Of a stretch of DNA of 38,479 bases, positions 26,071 to 34,389 are shown in pieces. The notes under the pieces are model-generated. The model was not told the origin of the DNA. It saw only the letters and a program-made list of their open reading frames with translations, and made no database searches. The translations under genes and the position numbers were made by a program. How positions within the stretch are numbered: the first letter of the stretch is position 1; each line of letters opens with the position of its first letter. This stretch comes from Planctomycetota bacterium (GTDB lineage Bacteria; Planctomycetota; Phycisphaerae; Tepidisphaerales; Tepidisphaeraceae), in contig JBCDCH010000038.1 of NCBI GenBank assembly GCA_039182125.1, forward strand, positions 1-38,479, read 5' to 3'.

Positions 26071-27069
26071 TCAGTCGATGGGGCCGGCAACGTGCGGCCG
26101 TGCCCAGAGCAGACCGATGATGATCAGGCCGATTTGCACAATGCCGCCGATGACGATCGGCCACGATGGAAAGTCGTCGAGCATCGCTCCGAACTGCTGC
26201 ACCTGTTGGTCCGAGAGTGCGGCGAACATGTTGTCCTCGGCAAACAACGGCGTGACTGTGATCGACAACGCCCAGAGAAGCAGCACGACCGCCGCGATGA
26301 TCCAGCCGGCGAAGTTACGTTGCCAGACCAGCCACGCCGCAAGCAAGAGCAGCGCGGCCCCGAGCGCCAAACCGATCATGGCCGGAGCTCCGGTTAGATA
26401 TGTCGCGAACGCCGGCAGGATCGGGTTGACGATGCTCGTCAAGCCGAACAAAGCGGCGAGCGCGAGCCACACCGCCAACGCCAACGCCGGGATCGGCAAG
26501 TGCGCGCCGAAGTACCCGCGTGGGTCGCAGCGTTCCAACGCGTCGGCGACATCCTGACGGCGGAAATACAACGCATACATCAACGGCAACCCGACGCCGA
26601 ACAGCAACGTGAAGACGCCCCCGACGATCATGCCGACCATCATCGCCTGATCCTGGCTGAACGGCGTGTTGGGATTTGTGCCGACGTCGGTCGAGGCGGT
26701 GGCCGGGATGGACCATGTCGATACCACGCCGATCACCCTGGCGAGGCCGAAGCCGACCGCCGGGACCGAGATCGCCAGCGTGTACGGCCGAACCCAGCGT
26801 TGCCCACGCACCATGCCGATGCCGCCGGCGGTCAACACAATGGCCGCGACGAGGTAAATGGCCATGGCCGCGATGATCTGGCCGATCATTACGGTGTCGA
26901 CGCCCGGCGAACCGGTCTGCTGCGCTGCCGCGTACAAGCCGATCGGCGAGGCAATCGTGATGCAACCCGATAGCGCGGCGAGGATCAACGTGATGACGCC
27001 GTACGCGATCATCGCACCCGGCGGGCCGGGCTTGACGTTGGCACTGCGGTACTCAAGCGGTTCGGTCAT
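26071..27069 (-). CDS. Polytopic membrane protein, about 8 helices
   Basis: A 332-residue protein with about eight hydrophobic helices (for example MIAYGVITLILAALSGCITI, MVGMIVGGVFTLLFGVGL, AMIGLALGAALLLLAAWLV, WPIVIGGIVQIGLIIIGLLW). A conserved-looking loop, YFRRQDVADALERCDPRGYF, lies between helices 4 and 5. No transporter family was recognised. ATG 27069 is chosen from the TACGCT box 6 nt upstream and its ATGA overlap with the stop of the TAXI gene; the longer frame to 27285 would antisense-copy nothing useful and adds an Arg-rich stretch. The tight packing suggests work with the TAXI protein. Confidence 0.8.
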   Translation of the reverse strand: MTEPLEYRSANVKPGPPGAMIAYGVITLILAALSGCITIASPIGLYAAAQQTGSPGVDTVMIGQIIAAMAIYLVAAIVLTAGGIGMVRGQRWVRPYTLAISVPAVGFGLARVIGVVSTWSIPATASTDVGTNPNTPFSQDQAMMVGMIVGGVFTLLFGVGLPLMYALYFRRQDVADALERCDPRGYFGAHLPIPALALAVWLALAALFGLTSIVNPILPAFATYLTGAPAMIGLALGAALLLLAAWLVWQRNFAGWIIAAVVLLLWALSITVTPLFAEDNMFAALSDQQVQQFGAMLDDFPSWPIVIGGIVQIGLIIIGLLWARPHVAGPID

Positions 27070-28394
27070 GCCGGTAGCGTACCGGATGGGTCCCGCGCCG
27101 CCTTCTCCAGCCGACGTTCGAGGAACTGAACGTGTAGCCGAAGGTCGTATAGCTCGTCCATGTAGCTCAGCGGAACGTTGACCCGGGCGATCTCGCGGTC
27201 GAGCTCGGCGACATCCGCGCGAAGCTTGTCGAGGTCGGCATCGTGTCGCAATTGCTGGCTGATGTCGTTGAGCCGTTTGTACCAACGGTAAATACGCCGC
27301 CGAACTCGCCAGCGATACGTCGGCGGCGCGATGCGCAACAGCGGAATCAACAGTCCGAGCAACGGGAGCATCAGGATGAGCAGTCGATCGATCAGCGACG
27401 CCGCCCAGAACGGCAGTCGGCGGTGCAGGAAGTTGGGGCCGTTGCGTAGGGCGTAGTCGGCGGCGTCGGACATGGCGACATCGCCGACGCTGCGACGGGG
27501 ATAGGTGCCGGGCGGATCGAGCGCGTCGCCCTTGCCGTGGATGCTGGTGGCGGCGTAAATGCCGAGCGTGGCGATGCCCGAGTGCGTGTCGGCGCTGGCC
27601 ATGAGCACGGCGGCGGGCGCGACCAGCCGGGTGTCGCGGCGGGGCAGGTCGGCCGCGAGATCGACCGCCCCCTCGTGAAGCGTGATCGGCCGCAGGAAGC
27701 GGAACCTGCCCGCAAGTGCTTCGGCCCGCCGAAAGTCCGCCAGCTCGATGCCCGGACTCGAAAGCAATTTGGAGACCGTCGGCCCGTCGGGGCTGAGCAC
27801 GAAGAACGCCGCGTCGAGTTCGCCGTCGATCAATGCCTGGGTCGCGTCACTGCTACCGAGATCGACGCGCTCGGCGTTGACGCCAACGGCATCGAGCAGC
27901 GCCGTCGCGATCGGCCGGGTTCCGCTGCCGGGCATGCCCACCGCGACTCGTCGGCCTTCGAGCCGGGACAACTCGAAGTCGGCCGCCGGGATGCCCCGCA
28001 AAAACAGCATCACCGGCTCGGCGTACACGTCGGCCAGCGCGACGAGTTGCTCACGGTGTTCGGCGCGGACGGTCCCGCCCTGCACAAAGGCAAGGTCCGC
28101 CTCACCGGCGAGAAGTTTTTCGATGTTCTCGACGCTGCCGGCCGTCTCCAGCAAGGTGACGCCCACGCCCCGGTCGGCGAACTCAGTGGCGTATTGCTCG
28201 GCAAACGCGTGATACGCACCGCCTGGCGCGCCGGACGCGAACGTGATCGCGCCCGGCGGCGCCGGCTCGACGAACCACCACGCCAACGCAAACCCAAGCA
28301 GCGACAGGAGCACGGTCGGGCCCCAGATCGTCAACCAGCTCCAACGCGATTCCAGCTTTGCCGACACGCACGCATTATCCCGGTTTATTATCAT
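27066..28394 (-). CDS. Membrane-tethered TAXI-type binding protein
   Basis: A 442-residue protein. A membrane helix (about 22-42, TIWGPTVLLSLLGFALAWWF) is followed by a TAXI/NMT1-like periplasmic binding domain (about 50-330: ITFASGAPGGAYHAFAEQYA, ADLAFVQGGT, GRRVAVGMPGSGTR, LIDGELDAAFFVL). A second membrane helix (about 345-367, LLILMLPLLGLLIPLL) and a charged cytoplasmic helix of about 70 residues come last (LDKLRADVAELDREIARVN). Classical TAXI proteins are soluble partners of TRAP permeases; none is near. It may transmit ligand binding across the membrane or deliver ligand to the 8-TM neighbour. The start could instead be GTG 28367, 6 nt after GATAAT. Confidence 0.85.
   Translation of the reverse strand: MIINRDNACVSAKLESRWSWLTIWGPTVLLSLLGFALAWWFVEPAPPGAITFASGAPGGAYHAFAEQYATEFADRGVGVTLLETAGSVENIEKLLAGEADLAFVQGGTVRAEHREQLVALADVYAEPVMLFLRGIPAADFELSRLEGRRVAVGMPGSGTRPIATALLDAVGVNAERVDLGSSDATQALIDGELDAAFFVLSPDGPTVSKLLSSPGIELADFRRAEALAGRFRFLRPITLHEGAVDLAADLPRRDTRLVAPAAVLMASADTHSGIATLGIYAATSIHGKGDALDPPGTYPRRSVGDVAMSDAADYALRNGPNFLHRRLPFWAASLIDRLLILMLPLLGLLIPLLRIAPPTYRWRVRRRIYRWYKRLNDISQQLRHDADLDKLRADVAELDREIARVNVPLSYMDELYDLRLHVQFLERRLEKAARDPSGTLPA
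27076..27081 (-). promoter_or_regulatory. -10 box TACGCT, 6 nt before minus-strand ATG 27069
   Basis: Sits inside the last codons of the TAXI gene. Confidence 0.45.
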
Positions 28395-28406
28395 TCCGCC
28401 ATGTAG
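28389..28406 (+). promoter_or_regulatory. TATCAT box followed by ATG-TAG
   Basis: TATCAT (28389-28394) lies 6 nt before an ATG (28401) that is immediately followed by TAG. It is the normal leaderless spacing with a start-stop codon pair in place of a gene. The real gene starts 21 nt later. Confidence 0.4.
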
Positions 28407-28421
28407 CTTCTGTTTTGGTTC

Positions 28422-29282
28422 GTGGTTCTGGGGGGTTCAGTCGTGATGCTCTGGCGATTTGATGGGGCGTGGCCGATGTTCGCGTACGTCGGCATTGTGC
28501 TCGGCGGATTGGGCGTGGCTCAGCAGATCGTCGCGATCATGCTGCGACGCATCGCGGCCGACGGGCACGACACCGGCGACGGCTACGCCAACATCGCTCA
28601 AGCGAGCAAGCTGCTGGAGAATGAGCAGCTCGAGTGGGTGGAGCGGAAAGAGCACGAGATGGTCGCGTTGCCAGGGGTCGATATTCGGTGGTGCAACGCA
28701 CGTGAGGCCGAGTTGGTCGAAGCGGGTTTTCGACGGCTCGGTCATCTCGAAAGCCTCGCCGCAACACGCCAGTGGCCGAGCATGCGCTCGATCGTCCGTG
28801 TACTCGTTCGGCCTGACGGAACCAGTGCCGCCATCTATGACGTGAAGGTCCGCGGACTTATGCGGGTGTTCGTGCTGCTACGTGCGATCCCCAATCACAT
28901 CCGCACCGTCGAGATCGAGACCGAGTTTGACGATGGCACCTTCCTCCTGACCAACAACTGCGCGAAAGTCAATCTCATGGACGCACCGTCGGTGATCCAT
29001 CGTAAACAGCACCCGACTGATAAGCCCGTCGGCGAATTGCTTGTGGATCACGACGAGCGACTCGCCGAGCGGTTGAACCAAGCCGGCGTGGCGATCCGGC
29101 CCGTGCGGACGATGCGTGACGGGATCGGTTCGCAGATGCGGATGGACGCCTTGAAGTCGAAGTTTCGCAAGCAGGTCGGCCCGCTCACCGACACCGAAGC
29201 CGAGCGGTTTGTCGAGCCGTACCAGGACGAATCGGCGGAAGAGCTGCAGGAGAAGCTACGCGCCGCCGCGGACAAACGTTGA
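28422..29282 (+). CDS. Membrane protein of unknown family, paralog of the gene at 25311
   Basis: A 286-residue protein with two hydrophobic N-terminal segments (about 1-10 and 18-40) and the same C-terminal domain as the 25311 protein (shared motifs are listed there). It adds a charged C-terminal helix (TDTEAERFVEPYQDESAEEL). It is divergent from the TAXI gene and about 4 bp from the MATE start region. GTG 28422 is the outermost start. GTG 28443 and ATG 28446 are alternatives, the latter 10-15 nt after a G-run. TAGCTT lies 12 nt before 28422. Confidence 0.72.
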   Translation: MVLGGSVVMLWRFDGAWPMFAYVGIVLGGLGVAQQIVAIMLRRIAADGHDTGDGYANIAQASKLLENEQLEWVERKEHEMVALPGVDIRWCNAREAELVEAGFRRLGHLESLAATRQWPSMRSIVRVLVRPDGTSAAIYDVKVRGLMRVFVLLRAIPNHIRTVEIETEFDDGTFLLTNNCAKVNLMDAPSVIHRKQHPTDKPVGELLVDHDERLAERLNQAGVAIRPVRTMRDGIGSQMRMDALKSKFRKQVGPLTDTEAERFVEPYQDESAEELQEKLRAAADKR

Positions 29283-29294
29283 CCCGACGGGCGC

Positions 29295-29300
29295 TACCAT
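29295..29300 (+). promoter_or_regulatory. -10 box TACCAT, 5 nt before GTG 29306
   Basis: Decides the MATE start at GTG 29306 over the upstream TTG at 29279. Confidence 0.5.
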
Positions 29301-29305
29301 CGTCC

Positions 29306-30682
29306 GTGCTTCAGCCGGGTTCGACATCCGTTTCCAACCCGGCGTTGCTGCGACGACTGCTTTGGCTTAGCGGCCCGATCCTGCTCGAACACTTCTTGCA
29401 CATCGCCGTCGGGCTCACCGACACCTACTTGGCCAACAACCTCGTGCCGGGCAACGAGCAGGCGAACGCCACCGCTGCCGCGGCGATCGGGTCGGTGACG
29501 TACATCGGCTGGTTGCTCGGCCTGTTCGCCGGTGCGTTCGGCACCGGGGCGACGGCGATCATCGCGCGGGCGATCGGGGCCAAGCACAAACGCATCGCCA
29601 ATGCCGGTTGCGGTCAAGCGTTGCTGCTGGGCATGACCGCCGGCGTCGTCGTGGGCATCCCGGCATCGATCTTCTCGGGCACCGTGGCGACGTGGTTCAA
29701 CCTCGGCCCCGACGCGACGGTGCAGGCGGGCATCTACATCCGCTGGCTCGGGCTGGCGGTGCCGTTCATGGTCACGCTCTTCGTCGCCAACGCCTGCCTG
29801 CGCGGCGCGGGCGACACGCTTCGGCCGGCGCTGCTCATGGGCTTGGTCGACGGGCTCAACGTGCTGCTTAGTTTCGCGCTGGTGCGTGGCTGGTTCGGGT
29901 TACCGCAGCTGGGTTTCGCGGGCGTGGCGATCGGGACGGCGTTGTCGTACAGCCTCGGCGGAACCCTTGCATTGGCATTGCTGTTCACCGGCCGCAGCAA
30001 GCTACGCCTGACCGTGCGTCGGCTCGCGCCCAACGTGGCGATGGCCCGTCGGATCCTGCGCATCGGCGTGCCGAGTATGTTCGAGGGCGCGTTGCACTGG
30101 GGCGCGAACTTCATCGTGCTGCTCATGGTCAACGGCCTGGGCACGGTCTCGGCCGCGGCACACAACGTTACGATTCGGCTCGAGAGCTTTTCGTACATGT
30201 CGGGCTTCGCGGTTGCGACGGCGGTCGCCACGATGGTCGGCCAGGCGCTGGGCCGGCAAGACCCAGGTGAGGCACGCCGGGCGGCGCTGATCGGCTTCGC
30301 GGTCGGCGGCGGGGGGATGGCTTTGCTCGGCGTTTCGTTCCTGTTGCTCAGCGGTGCGTGGGCGGGCTGGCTCGCGGAGAACCCGAGCATCACCGCGCTC
30401 TCGGCCGACACGCTCTGGATCGCCGGCTTCGCCCAGGTCGGTTTCGCGGCGTACCTGATCTTCGCCGGCGGACTCCGTGGGGCGGGCGATACCACCTGGG
30501 TGATGATCCTCAACATCGTCAGTACGGTCGCGGTCCGGCTCGTCGGCGTGTTGATCGTGGTCCAATATTTCGACCTGGGCCTGCGGGCGGTTTGGTGGGT
30601 GCTCAGCGCGGAACTTTGCGTGCGGGGCGTGCTGATGTTCTCCCGGTTCGCGAGTGGCCGATGGGCGCTGGTGAAGGTCTGA
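29306..30682 (+). CDS. MATE-family multidrug/Na+ exporter
   Basis: A 458-residue, 12-helix MATE transporter expelling drugs or metabolites against Na+ or H+. The two homologous halves are visible through the repeated cues LLWLSGPILLEHFLHIAVGLTD / RILRIGVPSMFEGALHWGANF and NACLRGAGDTLRPALLMGLV / GGLRGAGDTTWVMILNIVST. Length and order are typical. It lies directly downstream of the 28422 gene but appears to have its own box; read-through could link them. The substrate is unknown. Confidence 0.93.
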   Translation: MLQPGSTSVSNPALLRRLLWLSGPILLEHFLHIAVGLTDTYLANNLVPGNEQANATAAAAIGSVTYIGWLLGLFAGAFGTGATAIIARAIGAKHKRIANAGCGQALLLGMTAGVVVGIPASIFSGTVATWFNLGPDATVQAGIYIRWLGLAVPFMVTLFVANACLRGAGDTLRPALLMGLVDGLNVLLSFALVRGWFGLPQLGFAGVAIGTALSYSLGGTLALALLFTGRSKLRLTVRRLAPNVAMARRILRIGVPSMFEGALHWGANFIVLLMVNGLGTVSAAAHNVTIRLESFSYMSGFAVATAVATMVGQALGRQDPGEARRAALIGFAVGGGGMALLGVSFLLLSGAWAGWLAENPSITALSADTLWIAGFAQVGFAAYLIFAGGLRGAGDTTWVMILNIVSTVAVRLVGVLIVVQYFDLGLRAVWWVLSAELCVRGVLMFSRFASGRWALVKV

Positions 30683-30715
30683 AAACCGCGTTCAGCGCCC
30701 GAACGTACGGCCCGA

Positions 30716-30721
30716 TATGAT
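30716..30721 (+). promoter_or_regulatory. -10 box TATGAT, 4 nt before ATG 30726
   Basis: The spacing is at the short end. It overlaps the two upstream ATGs (30717, 30720), arguing for the third. Confidence 0.35.
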
Positions 30722-30725
30722 GACC

Positions 30726-32456
30726 ATGCGCACGAAGTTGCCCTGGCTGTTGGTCGTGGTGGTTCTCTTCACCGGCGTGGCGTTCTCCGCGGCGGCGGTG
30801 TGGCTGGGGAAGATGGAGAGCAGCGCCCTCGCCGAGCGCGAGAGCCGGCCGACGGTGACCGGCTCGCGGCCGGCCGATGGCGAGTCGGCGTTCAACCCGC
30901 TCGACGGACTTGCGGCCGACGTGCGGTTGCCGACGGCCGGGGCCGGGGTCGATCCGGAGACGCTCGAAGCGGCGGTGACGCTCGTCGACCTCGAAACCGG
31001 CGAACCGGTCAAAGTCCTACGCAACACCACCGGTTCCGGCGACGCGATCATTGTTCAGCCGATCAATCCGCTCGAACAGGGCCGGCGTTACAAGTTCGAA
31101 ATCACCGACGCGCTCAAGGACCGGTCCGGCGCGGCTTTCACGCCGTACGCCGCCGAGTTCACGACCGCGACGGGGATCAAGCTCGAGACGATCGACGTCG
31201 CGTTCGAGAAGGTCGACCTCGACACGGAGTTGGAGCGTGACGCGTTCACTTGCCTGGCGCTCGGGCCGGACGGCCGGCTTTATGCCGGGACATTCGCGGG
31301 CGTGCTCCACCGTTGGGACATCGCCGAGAACGGCACGCTCGTCAACGGCGAGCAGTTCATGTCCGTCCTCGCCGCCAACGGTGGCCCGCGCATGATCATG
31401 GGCTTTGCGTTCTCGCCGGACGGGCGGACGCTTTGGGTCAGCCACGGCCAGATGGTTCCGCCCAACGAAACCGGCACCATCGCCGGCGCGGACGACTTCA
31501 CCGGCAAGATCAGCACGCTCGATGTGGCCGACCTGAGCAACTACACCGACGTCATCGTCGGCTTGCCGCGCGGGTTCAAGGATCACCTCAACTTTCAGCC
31601 CGCCTTTGGGCCGGACGGTCGGCTGTACTTCAACCAGGGCTCGCACACTTCCACCGGCTCGCCGGACAACAAGTGGGGCCTGCGTGAAGAGCGGCTGCTC
31701 ACGGCTGCGGTGCTCGCGCTCGATCCCGAGGCATTGCCGGCAACGCTGCCGCTCGATGTCACGACGGAGGCCGGCGGTGGCGACTACGACCCGTTCGCCG
31801 AGGACGCGGCGCTTCGCATCCACGCCACGGGTATTCGCAGCGGTTACGACATGCTCTGGCACTCCAACGGCAAGCTCTATAGCGGCATCAACGGCGCGGC
31901 CGCGGGCGGAAAGTCGCCCGGCGGTGACGGCGTTCCCGCGATCGACAACGTCAAACTCACCACCGACGATCTCCTGCTCGCGATCGAGGCCGGCGGTTAC
32001 TACGGCCACCCGAATCCCGTCCGCGGCGAGTTCGTCCTCAACGGCGGCAACCCGACCGCCGGCGTCGATCCGCAGGAGATTCAGCAGTACCCGGTCGGCA
32101 CGCAGCCGCTGGGCAACTGGCGCGAGCCGGCGTTTGTCTTCGGCAAGAACCTCTCGCCCAACGGGCTGGTCGAGTGGACCAGCGGCGTGTTCGGCGACGA
32201 GCTCGGTGGGGCGATCCTCGTGACCCGCTACAGCGCCGGCGACGATGTGGCCGTGCTCATCCCCGGGCCCGACGGTCGCATCACCGAAACGCTGCAAGGC
32301 GTCAACGGCCTGACGCAGTTCACCGATCCGCTCGACCTCGTGCTCGACGAGCAGCGCGGTCATCTCTACATCGCCGAGTACGGCGGCCGCCGCATCACAC
32401 TCGTCCGTCCGACTGATGGCAAGAGTGAAAAAGTCTACCGCCGTGTGGTGGAGTGA
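30726..32456 (+). CDS. Membrane-anchored or secreted protein, Ig-like domain plus beta-propeller
   Basis: A 576-residue exported protein. An N-terminal signal anchor (PWLLVVVVLFTGVAFSAAAV) is followed by a Big_5/SbsA-like Ig domain (about 40-150: RPADGESAFNPLDGLAADVRL, RYKFEITDALKDRSGAAF). A propeller resembling sorbosone/glucose dehydrogenases comes next (LALGPDGRLYAGTFAGVLHRW, FAFSPDGRTLWVSHG, FGPDGRLYFNQGS, SGYDMLWHSNGKLYSG, DLVLDEQRGHLYIAEYGGRR). It may be a PQQ-type sugar dehydrogenase or a structural surface protein. The last 22 bp overlap the end of the convergent gene. Confidence 0.82.
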   Translation: MRTKLPWLLVVVVLFTGVAFSAAAVWLGKMESSALAERESRPTVTGSRPADGESAFNPLDGLAADVRLPTAGAGVDPETLEAAVTLVDLETGEPVKVLRNTTGSGDAIIVQPINPLEQGRRYKFEITDALKDRSGAAFTPYAAEFTTATGIKLETIDVAFEKVDLDTELERDAFTCLALGPDGRLYAGTFAGVLHRWDIAENGTLVNGEQFMSVLAANGGPRMIMGFAFSPDGRTLWVSHGQMVPPNETGTIAGADDFTGKISTLDVADLSNYTDVIVGLPRGFKDHLNFQPAFGPDGRLYFNQGSHTSTGSPDNKWGLREERLLTAAVLALDPEALPATLPLDVTTEAGGGDYDPFAEDAALRIHATGIRSGYDMLWHSNGKLYSGINGAAAGGKSPGGDGVPAIDNVKLTTDDLLLAIEAGGYYGHPNPVRGEFVLNGGNPTAGVDPQEIQQYPVGTQPLGNWREPAFVFGKNLSPNGLVEWTSGVFGDELGGAILVTRYSAGDDVAVLIPGPDGRITETLQGVNGLTQFTDPLDLVLDEQRGHLYIAEYGGRRITLVRPTDGKSEKVYRRVVE

Positions 32457-32950
32457 TCGGAACGCGGTTCGTTGGTCGTGATCCACAACTGCCCGTGATG
32501 GTGCAGCATCGCGGTGGCCGGGGTTGCCGCGTCGGGAAACGTCGCGTGCCAGTCGCTCTCGACGAACAGCACCGTGAGCACTGGGCGAAACGTGTCGGCA
32601 TCATCGAACTCGACGGCGTGGGCGAGGTTGTCCGGCAGGCCGAGCGTCAGCCCGGCGGCGTCGAGGACGGCTTGCCCGTTGCCGCCGTGGTGGAGTTCGT
32701 GAGCCCAGTGATGTGCGGGTGTCAGCCAGAGCCGACCGCCGACACGTTGCCAGAGGTCGAGCAAACGTCCGGTCAGATCGTGGGTTCTGCGCACGTCGAG
32801 GCCCGGCCGGATGCTTGCGTCCTCGCCGTTGATGTAACCGACGATCCGTCCGTTTGGCACATGAAACGCGCCGCCGTTCGGATACGCCGGTTCCAGTCCC
32901 TGTGTCGCCAGCGTTTCAAGCACCTGCTCGTATTCCACGATCTGCGGCAT
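32435..32950 (-). CDS. Hypothetical protein, 171 aa
   Basis: I do not recognise the family. Cytoplasmic, with no signal or membrane segment. It shows short strands and many His/Trp residues: FHVPNGRIVGYINGED, RLWLTPAHHWAHELHHGG, PVLTVLFVESDWHATFPD, MLHHHGQLWITTNEP. The ATG at 32950 is chosen from TAGGGT 5 nt upstream; an extension to 32986 would overlap the divergent DinB-like gene. Its start is 20 bp from that gene's start, so the two are probably co-regulated. Confidence 0.7.
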   Translation of the reverse strand: MPQIVEYEQVLETLATQGLEPAYPNGGAFHVPNGRIVGYINGEDASIRPGLDVRRTHDLTGRLLDLWQRVGGRLWLTPAHHWAHELHHGGNGQAVLDAAGLTLGLPDNLAHAVEFDDADTFRPVLTVLFVESDWHATFPDAATPATAMLHHHGQLWITTNEPRSDHSTTRR

Positions 32951-32955
32951 CGCCA

Positions 32956-32965
32956 ACCCTACGCT
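32956..32965. promoter_or_regulatory. Overlapping divergent -10 boxes
   Basis: Minus-strand TAGGGT occupies 32956-32961 and plus-strand TACGCT occupies 32960-32965; they share two base pairs. Each is 5 nt from its start codon (32950 minus, 32971 plus). Confidence 0.6.
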
Positions 32966-32970
32966 TATCC

Positions 32971-33465
32971 ATGAGCGCCAACGCACAAACCGCCATCGCC
33001 CACGGGATCGCAGGCAGCAAGTGGATGATCGAGAGATTCTGCCATGACCTCACCGTCGAGGAGTGGCACCACCGCCCGTGTACCGGGGCCAACCCCGCGG
33101 CCTGGATCCTCGGGCACCTGATCCTGACGCAACGCCAATTCCTTGGCATGGTCGGTTCGGACAAGCTCCCGGACTTGCCCGAGGGCTTCGAGGGCAAGTT
33201 CCCGCGTGACAAGACGGCCGCCGATGCCGCGACCGACTTCGGCGACGTGGCACAGTTGCTGCCGATCTTCGCCGAGCATTGCGATCTGCTCGCCGCGGCG
33301 GTGATGGCCGCTTCCGACGAGGCGCTCGGCAGCGACTTGGAAAATGCGTTCGGTCCGAACAAGACCGTCAGCGACGCGTTGATCTTCGCCGGGTTGCATG
33401 TCGCGAGTCACGCCGGTCACATCAGCACGATCCGCCGCAGCCTCGGCAAGCCGCCTGTGGTGTGA
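32971..33465 (+). CDS. DinB-family protein
   Basis: A 164-residue four-helix DinB/YfiT-like protein. His residues sit at the expected metal positions in the helices: WILGHLILTQRQF and LHVASHAGHISTIRRSLGKPP. Family members are metal-dependent thiol transferases or have unknown roles. The start at 32971 follows TACGCT by 5 nt. It is followed by a gene with a Shine-Dalgarno and a TACGCT box at 33466-33471. Confidence 0.82.
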   Translation: MSANAQTAIAHGIAGSKWMIERFCHDLTVEEWHHRPCTGANPAAWILGHLILTQRQFLGMVGSDKLPDLPEGFEGKFPRDKTAADAATDFGDVAQLLPIFAEHCDLLAAAVMAASDEALGSDLENAFGPNKTVSDALIFAGLHVASHAGHISTIRRSLGKPPVV

Positions 33466-33489
33466 TACGCTGGCATCCATCCGACGGAG
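33466..33489 (+). promoter_or_regulatory. TACGCT box and GGAG Shine-Dalgarno before ATG 33497
   Basis: Box at 33466-33471, immediately after the DinB stop. GGAG at 33486-33489 is 7 nt from the start. This is a leadered example to contrast with the others. Confidence 0.45.
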
Positions 33490-33496
33490 CACCACC

Positions 33497-33826
33497 ATGG
33501 ACATCGACTACGCGCCCGGCGACCTGAAAACCTCACCCCCACGCACGGTCTTGCGCATGGCCGGCGGCATGGGACGTTGGTGCATGGTGCGGGTGGGGTG
33601 GCCGGTCGTCGTCTGGACGCTGCGGGTCGTTTGCTACCTCGTCGGGGCGATGTCCTTGGTCATTGCCTGGCTCGCCCTGCGCGTTGCGCGTTTGCGTTGG
33701 CACCATGTCCGTTCGGCCGCATGGTCGCTCAGGCTGCGGTTCATTCGGACACGCAATCGGCTGCTGGACTTGAACCCATGGCGTGAGGTCGTGCCGACGG
33801 CGTCTCTGGTTCAAGCGAGTCCATGA
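33497..33826 (+). CDS. Small membrane protein, 109 aa
   Basis: A hydrophobic central part (about 30-60, VGWPVVVWTLRVVCYLVGAM and SLVIAWLALRV) makes one or two membrane helices. The rest is basic (HHVRSAAWSLRLRFIRTRN). No family was recognised. Its last codons overlap the next gene (ATGA), so it is co-translated with the P-loop kinase. Confidence 0.7.
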   Translation: MDIDYAPGDLKTSPPRTVLRMAGGMGRWCMVRVGWPVVVWTLRVVCYLVGAMSLVIAWLALRVARLRWHHVRSAAWSLRLRFIRTRNRLLDLNPWREVVPTASLVQASP

Positions 33827-34371
33827 AGATCGTGCTCACAGGCGCGCCGGGCAGCGGCAAGACGACGATCGGTGCGCGGATCGCCGCGACCCGGCCCACA
33901 CTGACGCACATCGCCGAGGCGGCGACGCATGTCTACACCGAACGCGGCCAGCGTTGGGATCGCGTCGATGTCGAGACCAGGCGTGACATCCAACGCGAAA
34001 TCTATCGGCATCAGGTGGCGGCGGAAGCAGCGGTTGATGGGCCGGTGCTGTTGGACCGCGGCACGGTCGACGGGGCGGCGTACTGGCCCGACGGACCGGC
34101 CGCGTACTGGGACGACCTCGGCACGACCCACGAAGCGGAGCTTGCCCGGTACGACGCGGTGTTATTGCTGGAACCTTCGGTGGTGGTGGGCGTCTACGAC
34201 GGCGCGTCGAGCAATGCGGTGCGGTTCGAGGATGAGGAGGGTGCGCTGGCCAACGCGACGTTCCTCGCCGAGTTGTGGCGACCGCACGCGAACCTGCTCG
34301 AGATCAAGGCGACCGAGTCGTTCGACGAAAAGGTCGCGGCCGTGAACGCGGTTCTCGACCGACTGCTCTGA
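33823..34371 (+). CDS. P-loop kinase/ATPase (NadR/AAA_28-like)
   Basis: A 182-residue cytoplasmic protein. Walker A is GAPGSGKTT (7-15). LLDRGTVDGAAYWPDG carries the Asp-Arg-Gly motif seen in NadR-like nucleotide kinases and AAA_28 ATPases, followed by DAVLLLEPS and a lid-like stretch. The substrate is unknown. It starts inside the stop of the membrane protein and ends 18 bp before the next gene, which has its own box. Confidence 0.8.
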   Translation: MKIVLTGAPGSGKTTIGARIAATRPTLTHIAEAATHVYTERGQRWDRVDVETRRDIQREIYRHQVAAEAAVDGPVLLDRGTVDGAAYWPDGPAAYWDDLGTTHEAELARYDAVLLLEPSVVVGVYDGASSNAVRFEDEEGALANATFLAELWRPHANLLEIKATESFDEKVAAVNAVLDRLL

Positions 34372-34378
34372 CCCGGGC

Positions 34379-34384
34379 TACGGT
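34379..34384 (+). promoter_or_regulatory. -10 box TACGGT, 5 nt before ATG 34390
   Basis: A weak TCGACC at 34355-34360 would be an 18-bp-spaced -35. No Shine-Dalgarno. Confidence 0.5.
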
Positions 34385-34389
34385 GAGTC

